Positions 47,625 to 59,650 of a stretch of 64,000 bases of DNA are shown here, piece by piece. A program made the position numbers and the translations under genes. Positions within the stretch are counted from its first letter, which is position 1, and each line of letters begins with the position of its first letter. Location: NCBI GenBank assembly GCA_911387785.2, contig OU426984.1, positions 41,712,396 to 41,776,395 of the forward strand. The letters are read 5' to 3'. The notes below the pieces were generated by a model. It searched no databases. It was not told where the DNA came from and was given only the letters and a program-made list of their open reading frames with translations. The stretch is from Aelia acuminata (lineage: Eukaryota; Arthropoda; Insecta; Hemiptera; Pentatomidae).

Positions 47625-48718
47625 AATCTGGTGCGTGCGCGCAACACACAACTTTCACTTACCAACTTACTTAGATTAGAAATTAATGCGTTTTGTTAAT
47701 TGCCACTTCTCAAATGAACAGAACAGTTTAATTATAACGCATTGGTTTGTCATTAAAGGCGTACGGCGTATGCGTGAGCTCAAGGTGTTTTATGAGTTGA
47801 CGGAATATTTTTCTTTTTTTCTCCTGTATATGTTTACTTGATTTTCTTCATACATCATATTTAGCCATTTCTTATTTTTAAGCGTGATGAGAGACAGTTA
47901 ATTTCTCAATATAAACTAAAACAAAGGTACTTTATAGAAAAACAAAAAAAGCCCCTTCCCCATTTAAGCCCCCTCGGAACATTTTAATAATGATAAAGCT
48001 TACCTGATATTAAATAACAACTAATTTTCATTAAACATAACGAATTTGATAAAAATCGTTAAAGCCGTTTTTGAGAAAATCGATCAAAAAGGTAAAAAAT
48101 GGACAAAATTTATTAAGTAAAGTCACCCCTCCTGTTAATCAATTTTGATAAAATTTTTACAGTCATATCTCGGGCATATAAATACATCAAATACCAAGTT
48201 TGATCAAAATCATTAAAACCGTTATTGAGTAAATAAAAAAAAAAAAACACGTGAAAATGATACAAAATTTATTAAGTAAAGTCCCCCCTCCGGTTGATCA
48301 ATTTTGATGAAATTTTTACAGTCATATCTCGGGCATATCAATAGATCAAATACTCAGTTTAATCAAAATCGTTAGAGCCGTTTTTGAGAAAATCGAAAAA
48401 AACTTAAAAAGTTATTAAATAAAGTACCCCCTCCCTTTGAGCAAATTTGATGAAATTTTTGCTGTCACATCGCGGGCATATACATACTCTAAATACCCAA
48501 TTTCAGGTTCGCACGGTTTATAGTTTTTGAGCTAGTCTGTTCACACAGACACACAGACACACACACACACACACAGACCATTTCGCGGGACTTGGTTATT
48601 TTGACTCAGGGGACCCCAAAACGTGTATTTCCGTTGAAAACCGGAAGTTGAAAATTTTCACGATCGCAATACTTCCACTTACTATATTTTTCATATATAG
48701 GTAAGTGAAAGTAAAAAA
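47625..48718 (+). mobile_element. Non-autonomous repeat element, copy 2, with tandem core
   Basis: Same ends as 12230-13186: ATCTGGTGCGTGCGCGCAAC on the left and the CACTTACTATA / TATATAGGTAAGTG hairpin on the right (48676-48708). The core has about three 154-159-bp units (from about 48055). About 300 bp between the left end and the core (47700-48050) are not present in copy 1. Confidence 0.7.
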
Positions 48719-50934
48719 CAGAAAACAAAAAATTTTTTTAGTTGTTACCATCTTCTTGTCGACGTGCGATAAGTTTTTTTGGATTAAATAATATCGATTT
48801 CAAACCCTGCTTAAAATAGTCTATAAATATTATAGATCATAATTATAATAAATATTATAAATCAAACCCTGCTTAAAATAGTTTACAAATAAATATTAAA
48901 ATAATAAATAAATAAAAAATATTTCTAAACTAAAATTAGTTAAAATATAATTTTATTACAATTATAATTTCATCATTTATTTGAAACTCTAATTTGCAAG
49001 GGTATTACCTTTATTCCTCTTTTACGTAGGAAAGTAATTTAAAAACCAAATTATTTAAAATCTCCCGTTATATATCCTTATTTCGGCCAAATCCCTCCCC
49101 CTGTTGCTGAGGTAGGCAAGAAAGGATTTCCTCCGTGTAGCGATCGGAATACCCAATGAGGCGAGGCACAGCGAGTAGTGTGAGTGGATGGATGTAGGTT
49201 CTTCGGCCCTTATCGAAGGTCGCTGGTCACTGTCGGAAAGCGATTACCTGACTTGAATGTTATCTAAATCTGTTTGGTAAGGTCAAGGGAAGGTGTTCAG
49301 GTCGTAAGGTTCGTTATCTGAAACCAGGGGAGTTGTATTTCACTTCCAGTTATACTTATTGGATTATATATTTTCATGGATATTGTTGTTGTGAGGTAAC
49401 AGGTAACTTGGAATAGCTGTGTTTTTTTTTTCATAGAATAATATTGTTTTTTAAACGTTATTCAATGTTAACTCGAGTTATTTTATTAACATAGCTAACT
49501 TAAACTGTATAATGTATATTATTTTATAACAGTTTACATCTGCTCGCTATCTTCGCTATATAGATAGATATAAAAAACAATTTTAAAAATAAATGCTGTG
49601 CCTCTAATGATGTGGATTTCGGTAGTAGGGTAAACCGTATAGTTATTGACACCGTTAAGACTACATTTCTGTGGTGATTTAAAAAAAAAAAAAACAACTT
49701 TTTATGAAGAGATCAAATTGAAACTGCCTATAGCTCTTCTTATCTATCCTTATAAAGACTCAAGAGGGTTTTTTGGGAAAAAAGTTCAATAGTTTTACCA
49801 TATGGCAATATTTATTGTTAAAAGTGCTAACACTAGTTATTGACACCCCGTGGATTTAATTATGAAATCTTCCCTATGGTTACTTTGTTAAAGTCTTTCT
49901 TCATAGATGACTTAGAGGACCTTTCAAACATTAGATTCATGTATATCTTGAAATAAAATTATGTTCACTTATTTGTTTAAGTTAAACTGTATGGCTTACC
50001 CTAACATCTTTTAGCAAAAATGAGAGCTGAGCGTTATCTCTTTCAACCGCCGTATTTTTCTCCTCGATTATTGTTTGTATATTATCCACTTTATTGAGGC
50101 TAATTCACTTGTGATATTAAAAAAACGATGTCCCATGGTCCTCTAAGACGAGGGTTAACAAATAACTTCTACTAGGTACTGCCATATCTTAAATATGATG
50201 ACCTAAATCTTTGGTAAAATTTATCTCTTAACTTGATAGGCAACACAATCCCTGACAAAAGTATGCTGCCGAAGAAACATAATGGAAAAAATAGCATTAA
50301 GAATTACCAATAAAATTAAAAGTGTAATAAAAATGTTCGGTTATATATATCTAGGGGGTGGGGGGAGAATTATTGTTATTTAAAAACCGTTTAGAGAAAA
50401 TAGTTGAGTACTACATATGAAGGTAATTGTCTTGAAATGTGTGGAACGAGACGGTAGCTGATAATGTAAAGGGTGAAGTTGAAGATTAAAGTTGGTAGCA
50501 TTAATATTAAAGTCTTTGTCAAATGCAGTAGTCTCATATATTTTATAGGAAATGTATATTAGGATGGAATATGCAACGGAAGGGTAGGAATTGCGGGTTT
50601 GGAAAATATAAGGAGGCGGATGGAATCGGACAGTATGATATATGAAGGAAGGAAACTTTTCGAGAGCCACTTCAGCTCTCGATATTGGCATGTGTGGGGG
50701 TCCGTAAGGATCTCGAAGAAAACTATTCTTACATTTTTTTTTTTTTTGGCTGAGATTTTATTTTAAATAATTCTTTTAAAATGCCCGGGCTAGTAATAGA
50801 GCAGTATAGCGATAATTATAAATAATAATTAACGGTTCAAAAACGAAATTGAAGATAAGGATATGTCAAAGGCGGGAAATTTTTCGGTAGTAAAATTACT
50901 TCTTTCCCAAAATTTAAAAAATTAGAATTTACAA
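48719..50934. other. Anonymous sequence with a GC-richer island
   Basis: The 49085-49330 stretch is GC-richer but has no recognisable coding. The frame at 50380-50691 (minus) has no domain. Confidence 0.45.
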
Positions 50935-51090
50935 AACTATAATTCTTCCGACGGTTCTTTACGGATGTGCAGATGGTCGCTTACAGGAAAGGAAGAGCAA
51001 CGCCTTAAGGTCATTGAAAATAAAATACTGCGTAGAATATTAGGGCCGAACAAGGATAATTCAACTAGAGAATTCAGACGGCTACAAAAT
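50935..51090 (+). pseudogene. LINE reverse transcriptase C-terminal fragment (decayed)
   Basis: One frame gives KTIILPTVLYGCADGRLQER; after a one-base shift EEQRLKVIENKILRRILGPN follows, then STREFRRLQN. LPTVLYGCE-W and ENKILRRILGP are landmarks just upstream of the RRRTN..WAGH region seen at 45.1-45.4 kb, so this is the preceding part of a related LINE. One frameshift; no catalytic motif. Confidence 0.75.
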
Positions 51091-51274
51091 GCAAAATTGG
51101 TTTTGGGTTTATGTCATTCATTTATTTATTCTTGGATAATATAAAACCTCGAACATTAAAAGAATTCGACAGCTATCCAGAACGAACCTTTCAAGTGACA
51201 AGTGCGTTACCCCATAGGCAACGGCGGCCTCTCACCTATCTTGATTATTTTTTTTTAAAGGTTCCTGGTTATTT

Positions 51275-51280
<6 letters not shown>

Positions 51281-51324
<44 letters not shown>
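51281..51324. repeat. (AT)n microsatellite
   Basis: Continuous AT dinucleotides. The frame crossing it is an artefact. Confidence 0.95.
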
Positions 51325-51328
<4 letters not shown>

Positions 51329-52670
51329 TCTAGGGCCCATTGGCGGGAACGGCAAAAATACCTGTACAATATTTTTCTATCTAACACCCCCAAATTTTCA
51401 TTGAGATCCATGAGAGGTTGACCCTTGTCCTCCATATTTTAGTCAAAATACAATTGAGGATGATATAATTATATATATTATAGATATAATGATATAATTA
51501 TATTAATCAGGACATCTACATAATTGGCTTCCAAAATAATGGCAAGAACCATTCTTTAGAGATGTATGTTAATTTGCTTAATAATCGCAGTTATTTATAC
51601 CTATTAAATTTTTTTCTGATAACGAATATTTTGATATATATTACAACAAATAATTTTTATTATGATTTCGAGAGGTTATATATAATATCCTTCCGTGCTA
51701 CTTTTCGCCTTAATGATTGACACCGAATTGTTTGCACGCATGCTTGCTACGATATTACGTAACTTCGGTTCTTTATTTTTATCGCGATTAAAAGAGATTA
51801 TATGGAGATATAAGTTTAATGAATTATTTTTTTTTTTTTTTTTATACATATAGAAAATATTTATTCCCATTCCAGTAACTATTACTGTTATCGATGATAA
51901 TATCTCAGAAAATATAATAGAGAAGTTGCAATTAAGAAAATTCCTGGGATTTTTCTTTTTTAATTCCGGGCTTATGAAAAATTAAATTTTCATAATCACT
52001 CCATCGTTGAGGGAAATTGCCCAAGGGACTGGGGAAACTGATAAAATGAAAATTATTAAATATGCATTGCTCTTATCTGGGCTAGGGGGGGGGGGAGGTA
52101 ATTCAACTCATTGATAGCTATTTTCTCTCTGGCACGGGTTCAATTTTCTCTCTTTTCCGGTCTGAATGAATTGATTATTTTTTACTGAATTTTCTCTTGT
52201 ATTTCTCTGATACTTTTCGGTTCCATTTTTTTCTTTTTTTTTTAATTTTAATAAACATGTGTTATTATGACAGTGACATTTAAGTAACATTTTCAAAGAT
52301 TTTGCAGTCTTATCAAGTGTTCCGTAAGTCCATTACAAATCCGATTTCACACAAGACTTGCCACGGTTTCTGCGATTTCTATTTCTGATATTGCTTTACT
52401 TTTACCTAGCAAAAATAAAAAATGGAATTTAATAGTTAAAGCATTGAAGAGGTTATTATCACTCTTTAACTTTGAAGCTTTCTAATCGTTTTTCACAAAA
52501 ATATTTTATGATTTTTTTTTTTTTTTATATTCTGGTAGTTTTTATTTCTCACATTCACTTTCTAGAATAAATCGTTTTAATTTAAACTAGTCCGACTTGC
52601 AAATTACATACTTTTAACTAATTAATGTATAAAAAAATAAAATGTTTGATTAATGCCTGACCTTGAACTG
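51325..52670. other. Anonymous AT-rich sequence
   Basis: No gene or known repeat recognised; a G-run lies at 52086-52096. Confidence 0.5.
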
Positions 52671-52732
52671 CAATAATCCATGGATCGTGACCGATTTGTC
52701 GTTGCCCTTGAACCAACCAGCTTATGATTTTA
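52671..52732 (+). mobile_element. Fragment of the chimeric SINE body
   Basis: ATAATCCATGGATCGTGACC, GATTTGTCGTTGCCCTTGAA and CCAACCAGCT align with 727-778 of the SINE at 362-947 (ATAATCCTTGGACCTTGACC, AGTTTGTCACTGTCCTTGAA, CCCGAGAGAGCT). Only this part is preserved. Confidence 0.6.
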
Positions 52733-52991
52733 GTAGAGCAGTCCTCCACAGTTATATGATGCGGAATAAATCTTTTAATGTAGTTTTCTAGGTGAAAGGT
52801 GTAATTGTCTCTATAATCGCGCATATAAAAACCTGTTTTAACTATAGTGCCATCAATTTATTATTATAAAATGAATGTATCGTGTACATTTTTTTTTGTA
52901 AACGTAATACGTACTTTTTTGTAATCGTATTATGTTTTCTTAATTAAGTTATTTCAACTTTTCCTTAACTAAAATTTACTCATTTTTGCAG

Positions 52992-53675
52992 GTATGTTGG
53001 TGTTGTCGTCTAGCGTTAAGGATAAATTTTATCGTGGTGAGTAAAATTTTTTAAACGCGCATTTAGTATTATTTTTTATAAAGATTTTTATTAAGTACGT
53101 ACAATGTGTACGCCTTCGAATTTTGTTTGTTTATTATCTAGTTTTTTCTTCATTGAGGTAATGAATGAATGGCCTCACAAGTTATTGTTTTTCGTGGTAT
53201 ACTTCTTTCATCCCAGTGAATTAGTGGTTAATTCTCATTTAGCCCATACTTTTGCTATGGACACTGTTTCTTCGTACTAAATACGTATATGAAGTATATA
53301 TATATAATTTGTATTAAATCTTTTGTAATCGGTCGTTAAACAATTATTGAACTCTAATTTATTCCATTACTGATAAAATCCATTTAGTTTGCCTGATGAC
53401 GTAATACGTAGCTGCTTTTTTGATATTTCTACAAAATTTCTAAGTTTGATATTGAAAAGCTGATTTGATACCGATACTGTTATAAATTATAAATATATAT
53501 ATATATATATATATATACCTATATTGATTCATATGTCTGTACTAAGGTAGCAAAACGTCATATTTCACTTTTTTCTTTTATTTTAGGAGACAATATTTTG
53601 CTGGCTTTATATTTCTCCGAAACTGCTATAAGAAGAAATGTGTCATTTCGCCACTTAATAAAAAAATGGGAATAA
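52992..53675 (+). other. Candidate two-exon block (unrecognised)
   Basis: Block 1, 52992-53036, follows TTTTTGCAG and ends before GTGAGT, a strong donor. Block 2 starts at 53587 after a pyrimidine tract ending TTTTAG and runs to a TAA at 53673-53675. The phases agree, giving MLVLSSSVKDKFYRG joined to DNILLALYFSETAIRRNVSF and RHLIKKWE. A second possible pair of blocks (about 53913-53953 and 53992-54031) also joins in frame. I do not recognise the product; chance is a real alternative. Confidence 0.2.
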
Positions 53676-54123
53676 TGAATGAAATTCTAGAATGTGGAGA
53701 AACTTGATTTTATATTAAAAGTGACATGCCATTTTATAATCAGGACATATTTTTTTAAAATTTGATATTGAATTATTCATGCAATATTCCATCAATTTTT
53801 TAGAATTATTGCCGATGAGGACAAATACATTGTAGTTTTTTTGCTTTGTTTTTTATTCTTTTGCCCAACAAAACTATCCTGATTTCTCGTTGCTCTTCGC
53901 CAAGAAAGGCGATTATGAAACGTGTCGCAATCCTGATAGCACTTTACCATTTGGTAAGAATTTGTTCAGTGACCTAGTTTTCCCTCTTAGGTTTCGAGTT
54001 CACTATGGGTTTCAATGACTCTGTTATGTGAAATAGATTTTTATCGTGATGAATTATTAATTAATATTATTGTTATGTGATTAATTCGATAAGGTAATTT
54101 TTTATTTCTTGTTTCTTTTTTAA

Positions 54124-54204
<81 letters not shown>

Positions 54205-54837
54205 TTTATTATGCTTTTGCCCTATTAAATTAAATGCTTTATTTTAAATTTTATATTTAATTTTAATTTTGAATAAGACATTTCATTCTTTTTAGTTTAA
54301 AATATCAAATATTTTAACTAAATTTTTTTTTTTTTAATTTATACTTATTGGATGTCTTCAAATACTGAAAGTCGGAAATAAAAATTGGAAAATAAAAATA
54401 AAACATTCATCGAAAAAATTACATGAAATCATTTTTAATTTTAAAGGCGATAGAGGTTAAAATCAAGGAAGAAATCTATTGTTATATTTATTTTATATCT
54501 AAATTTTTATTAGCAATATTTGTTACATTATGTTTATTTGTGTATAGACTTATATATAAACATTTATTTGATGTTCCCTTTTCCTTTATCCTATATAATA
54601 AAATTCCTGTAGGATTTTTTTTTTTTTTTTTTTTTTCTGCTGAATCTTGAGGGCCGGTGGATATTCTTCCTTTTTTCGTTAGAGCGAGCATATTGCCTTT
54701 CATTGGGATTAAAAAGTAATCCTTTCAGAACAAACTCATTACGTTAAAGTAGATTTTTTTTTCATCTGGCATTTATATGTAATAAATGCCTAAATCTATA
54801 ATTTATATATATACAACAATTTGACTATAAATTATAG
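53676..54837. other. Anonymous AT-rich sequence with microsatellite
   Basis: Apart from the AT microsatellite and the alternative exon-like blocks near 53913-54031, nothing is recognised. Confidence 0.5.
54125..54197. repeat. (AT)n microsatellite
   Basis: About 36 AT repeats followed by a short GT run. Confidence 0.95.
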
Positions 54838-54838
54838 A

Positions 54839-55146
54839 TTCTATTACTATGTGTTTTTTTATTATTTCAGGTTATTTATACATCCATTATACATACAGTA
54901 TGGACTCCACAGAACAGAATACAGTCCACAAGAAAGCAATGAGCAGTTGAGTGGTGGGAAACGTTTAATAAGCTATGACGTAACATTTTTAAAAAGATGT
55001 TTATAAAAAAACTAAAGATACTTGAAAATGGACAAAGGTCCGAAAATTTGTAGTTATAAGGGAAAAATAAAAAGGACAGTTGAATAGACGTTGGGTGTAT
55101 AAATAACCTGAAATTATAAAAAAATACGAAGTAATAAAAAATAGAA
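54839..55146. mobile_element. Small inverted-repeat element (MITE-like)
   Basis: Left arm TTCTATTACTATG..TTTCAGGTTATTTATACATCC (54839-54893); right arm its inverse GGGTGTATAAATAACCTGAAA..AATAGAA (55093-55146). Arms about 50 bp, diverged. No clear target duplication. The CAG-G junction in the left arm mimics a splice acceptor. Confidence 0.5.
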
Positions 55147-56448
55147 CATCCAAAGAGATTGATGAAAAAAAACAAGAAGAGGAAAATATATATAGATTAT
55201 ATGTTAATTTTTATTCATGAGAAAACTGTAATATATTGAAACACAAATATTGTATATAAATCGAATATTAAAGGGGAGATTCTAGGACCCATAAGAGCCT
55301 CGGTACTTACGGATGGAACTAACTGGTGATAGTTTTATCCCCATTTCTTTTTTATAACCTGTCACTAATGCATTTATAGAAATTTTAATACCTCATACTA
55401 ATATCTTTAAAGGACTCAGACAATTACAAATTTGTATTAACTACCTCGTTTCTATATTTATGAAAACTTTACCGAGCGGTTTATCGTTGTCCCAATGTAA
55501 CTGAAAAGAACGCGTTGGGGGTTTGTATATCGCTTTTGAGAGTGCGAAGCGAACGGAGATCGAAAGCTGAGATCTAATGAAGGTCATAAAAGTCCTCTTT
55601 TTAATTGAAAAGGGTTTGCTGGGAGTTGTTAAAGAAGTAAATCAACTAATCAAAATGAAATACATTAATATTCGGAAATTCTCATTACGCAAATTTGCAT
55701 AAAAATTACAAAAAATAAAATAAAAATAAATATGAAAATAGTACAACGTTACAGGTATGTACAACCATAGGGAAGCAAGATGATCGTGATATTATTATTA
55801 TGAGGGTGGGTTGCAATCCGCTATAATAAAATTTTCAATCGAACAAAAAATAATGAATTGGTACATAGAATATAAAAAAAATTCTCAAGTTGTATGATAT
55901 TTTACTAACACTAAATTATGTTAGGATTTTCATTTTTCATCTCCGTCTACTTATTTATATATATATTTATATATTTTATTAAATCTTTGATTTGTTACAA
56001 TTTTTTGTTTATTAGTTGAATTTCTATTGAAGTATTTTTAAAAATATTAAATAATTTTTGTTATTTCTAGTCGTTGCAGAGTTATTTTAGTGATAAACTT
56101 TTAGAACGATAGCATTACTATTTGTCTTGAGGAAACTTGTTGACAGAAGACCTGAGCGTCCGGAAATCGCATATATTGATCAACTGATGCTCTATTGTTG
56201 ATAGTTTGTTGATTCTAAGCCAACAGAATAAGGTTTGTCGATAGTGGGGATTTTCGAAATAATTGTAATCTAATTATGGGCTGTGTGTGAAATGAAATTA
56301 ATTAAAGCATATAAAATTATATTCACATGCCTAAGCATAAATAAATCATTTATTTTTTTTTCTTTCTTTCTTTTTTTTTTTTTTGCCATTTTCTGTGGGG
56401 CTATAAAGGAGGTAATATCCCAAATCGCAATCCACTCATAATATGTCT
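55147..56448. other. Anonymous AT-rich sequence
   Basis: No gene or repeat recognised. Confidence 0.5.
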
Positions 56449-56722
56449 CGTCACCTGTGGTGTAGTGGTTAGCAAAAAACCTACTGCACAAAAGATTGCG
56501 GGTTGCTTGCCCGCGAGGTTTTGCTTTAATGGGATCTTGCGATCCTTAATGGGAGTAAAAAATCCTTAGCTATGCCATCCTTCGTAGGAAGGGTAAAAAG
56601 GAGATCCCGAGCCTGTGCGATGTCAGTTGCTCGTTAAAGACCCGTAATCTAAAATCCCTGGATATGCGAAACTAATGACACTGTAGCATCGTCCTATTAG
56701 CTATAGTAGCACTAAGAGACGT
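56449..56722 (+). mobile_element. AAAC-tail family SINE, full-length but diverged copy
   Basis: The head TCACCTGTGGTGTAGTGGTT has a good tRNA A box and GATTGCGGGTTGCTTGCCCG holds a B-box-like stretch. The body shares AATGGGAGTAAAAAATCCTT, GATCCCGAGCCTGTGCGATG and CTGTAGCATC with the 15.7-kb copy. The AAAC tail is eroded, so this is probably an older insertion. Confidence 0.75.
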
Positions 56723-56844
56723 ATATTATTCATTTGATACTTGATACTTAATCACTTACTGTAAAATAACCTAGGTGATGTCAGACGTTACTAAAAATGA
56801 ACTTACTGTCCAAATTTAGAAAAGACACTTTTACTTTTATTATT

Positions 56845-57521
56845 TCTCAAAGCCATTTTTTTTGTCGGTACGCCATAACTTCCATAATACTTCATCAAAT
56901 TTCATGAATGAGGCATCATTTTAAAGCTTTCCTTAACCGCTACACCGAAAAAAAAAACTAATCACTCATTTCGCCTTTGATTGAAAGTTATAAGCCGCGG
57001 TTTTGGTAAGACAGGTTTGGTAGTAGAGGTTTTAAAAAAATAGTGTCAATATTTTCAGGGTTTCAAGGAGAACATTTTCGGTCATATACATTTGTTCGAT
57101 TAACCCCTGCGTTTGCGAGTTGTAAGCGAAAAACTGCAATTCTCAGCGAAAATGGTCGCCGGGCTTTTTCGAAGGTGTCATTTTTTTCAGTTGTCGAGGG
57201 GAATATTTTTGGTTATATATACTTTTCCGATTTTCGCAGTCGTTTGCGAGTTAAAAACAAAAACTTGCGATATCAGTCAATAGAATCGGCGCACTTGCTT
57301 TCCGCGAAACTGTTATGTGTATTTAAGTATTCCATCTTCGAACCTGATAAAAAAGGAATGGGATATTTGAGTTTCGAAAAATTAATAATCTACAATTTAA
57401 ACACATCTATCCTTTACTTCAACGTACATCTATGCCCATGACGCACTATACGATACTAAATATAGGGTGTGTACTTTAATTAAGAGAGATTTAATGCTTC
57501 GCATTCGCACGGGTCAGCTAG
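56845..57521 (+). mobile_element. Helitron-type element copy C, longest copy
   Basis: It runs from TCTCAAAGCC (56845) to GGGTCAGCTAG (57521), followed by T. Just before the end, AATGCTTCGCATT forms a short hairpin. CTAG preceded by a hairpin and followed by T is the Helitron 3' signature; the TC start is consistent but the base before it is T rather than the usual A. It contains, uninterrupted, the site where the foldback element sits in copy A (AAATACACATAA on the minus strand). Non-autonomous. The frame at 57043-57441 is inside the repeat and not a gene. Confidence 0.75.
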
Positions 57522-58741
57522 TCTTAAATTAATAAAAAGTTATATATTTAATGTTTATTTAATATAATTTTATGTAGCTATCTATGATTCGATATCATGA
57601 TTCCTATATATCGTGTTAAAGGACACAATACGAACGAATTGTAGAATTGAAAAAATTGAAAAAGAAAAAAAAGGTTTACAAGCTCTTAGAAAGAGTTGTA
57701 TTATTGGCTGAAGGTCGGAGGTCGAAAGAACGAAAGGGCTTTGAAATATATCACCCAGCGTTCTCTCCCATGGTCTCTGCTAAATCAGTGCCAGGCCATT
57801 TCACACTACGTCGCCTCTCTATTTATGAGTGAAAATATTCTTCCAAAGCCCTCTATTATTCCTGTTATCGCTAGCATTTATCTATAGCTATTGTTGATTT
57901 TTTTTTAAGTTCTATTTATAGTACTTCATTTTATTTTTATGCCGATTTTCGTGATTCTAACACAACTCCCTAACTTCTACTGTTTGTTGTAGTTTTTTTT
58001 CTGTTACTTTTTACGCGTCAGTATATAGCCAACCTTCTTTCAGTAGCTTATTCCGTATTTTCTGTGAAATGTTAGACATTCAACTATAAAACTGAATGTA
58101 TTTCAAGTGACCATGCTAAAGGATTCATCCTCAATTCTTTCCTTAAAATGTAATAAAAATTTATTAAACAAAATTTAATAATACAAAAATTATGATAATT
58201 AAAGTAATATTGACGTGTTAAGAATCGAAATATCAATTAATCAGTAGGACGATCTCAGTACAAGAAAGCCTGCCCACCAACGACTAGGTGGTGTCTCTAA
58301 GGGCAAGTCGCAGTCCTGAAGGGATCAAGGGAATTTAAAACCCTATTAAGACAAAAGGATAGCTCCGTCTTGGAACACATTCTACTTAATATTTCTTAAT
58401 GATCTGGTTTTTTAAATTTTTTTTTTCCGTGCTGCTTAAGTCACGAGCTGGAGACGTGATTTCATGCATAAAAATATATTGTGTCTAGTTCATAATTGGA
58501 TAAAATATGAGTATTTATTGTTACACAATTATGACTTTTGACGTGTTCTATTGGAACCGATTTGGTGGGTGGACTTATTATTTTAGTACCATTTGAATAT
58601 TAATTTAGGCTTTCGTAACACAATATAATCTAAAATAAAAACCTTAATGCACAAAGCCACGTTAGAAATGAGGTAGATAATTCTTAATGATAAGCCTAAA
58701 AACACTCAACCATCAATTTTTCCCTTTATTAATTATTCAAG
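57522..58741. other. Anonymous AT-rich sequence
   Basis: No gene recognised. Confidence 0.5.
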
Positions 58742-58770
58742 ACTCAGTCTCACTTTATTAGAGACTGAGT
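58742..58770. repeat. Perfect 10-bp stem hairpin
   Basis: ACTCAGTCTC and GAGACTGAGT flank the 9-base loop ACTTTATTA. The following 58771-58900 has a minus-strand GCGGGTTCGAATAC B-box-like motif, so the region may be an old tRNA-derived SINE, but no A box or tail was confirmed. Confidence 0.5.
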
Positions 58771-58900
58771 GTGCCCCCGAAGGGTCTCCTTGTTCCTGAG
58801 TCGACCCACGGCTCCTGTAAAAGTACCTCTCACAGCCGTATTCGAACCCGCGAAAAGGTACTGTACTACTATGCTCAAAGTAATACTTCACGGAGCTCTC

Positions 58901-59611
58901 TCCCTCTTATTGAATTTTTAATAAGGCAGGAGGGAAAAAGAAAAAAAAAATCTATAATGGGTCACTCGGATTGTCTGTCGTACAAGTACTTGGCGAAGTT
59001 GGGAGGATCGAACTAGCTAATTTAATGGACACGCTCGAATAAGCCGCAAAGCAATTAGAAGAAAAAGACTAACTACTACAATAATTAGTCTGTGACGTTT
59101 CAACTCATTAAAACTTCCACAACTCTTCATTCCAAGACGGGCACTAATTTCATTGAAAAAGTTCCTGTTTTGCATAGAAATGGCTTCGTTATTGAACACC
59201 AAAAGAAGGGAGGAGGATTAAAAGCTTAAAAAATAGTTTTTGAACAGAATCCAGGGTATTGTCGTTCTTTAAAACTTAATTGAGATCGATGAATCTTTCT
59301 TTTTATTTATCATAAGTTTTTAATAATCTTAAGTTTTGAATTTGTAGTCTTAACAATTTCGACACATTCGATTTTCTTGGATACTCTCTCATTACTCTCT
59401 AACGGACATGTTTACACCTTCCTCCGCTCTCTGGCGATTACTGCTGAAGTTGTTCTAAATACCTTCACTTAGATGTTTTATTGTGCAAATCCCCCCTTGT
59501 TTTGTACCGATCATTGAAATTATATCATCATTATCGTGTTTCCTTATTTTTCTAATAATAAATCATGTGCATATAGATAAAAAAAAAGAACAAAAATTAA
59601 AGAATAAACTG

Positions 59612-59650
<39 letters not shown>

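Noticed and set aside
54821..55006. Exon starting after the TTATTTCAG at 54870
   Set aside because: The acceptor-like sequence is part of an inverted-repeat arm mirrored at 55093-55146, so it belongs to a MITE-like element.
57043..57441. 132-residue frame on the plus strand
   Set aside because: It is wholly inside Helitron copy C, and other copies do not keep it open.
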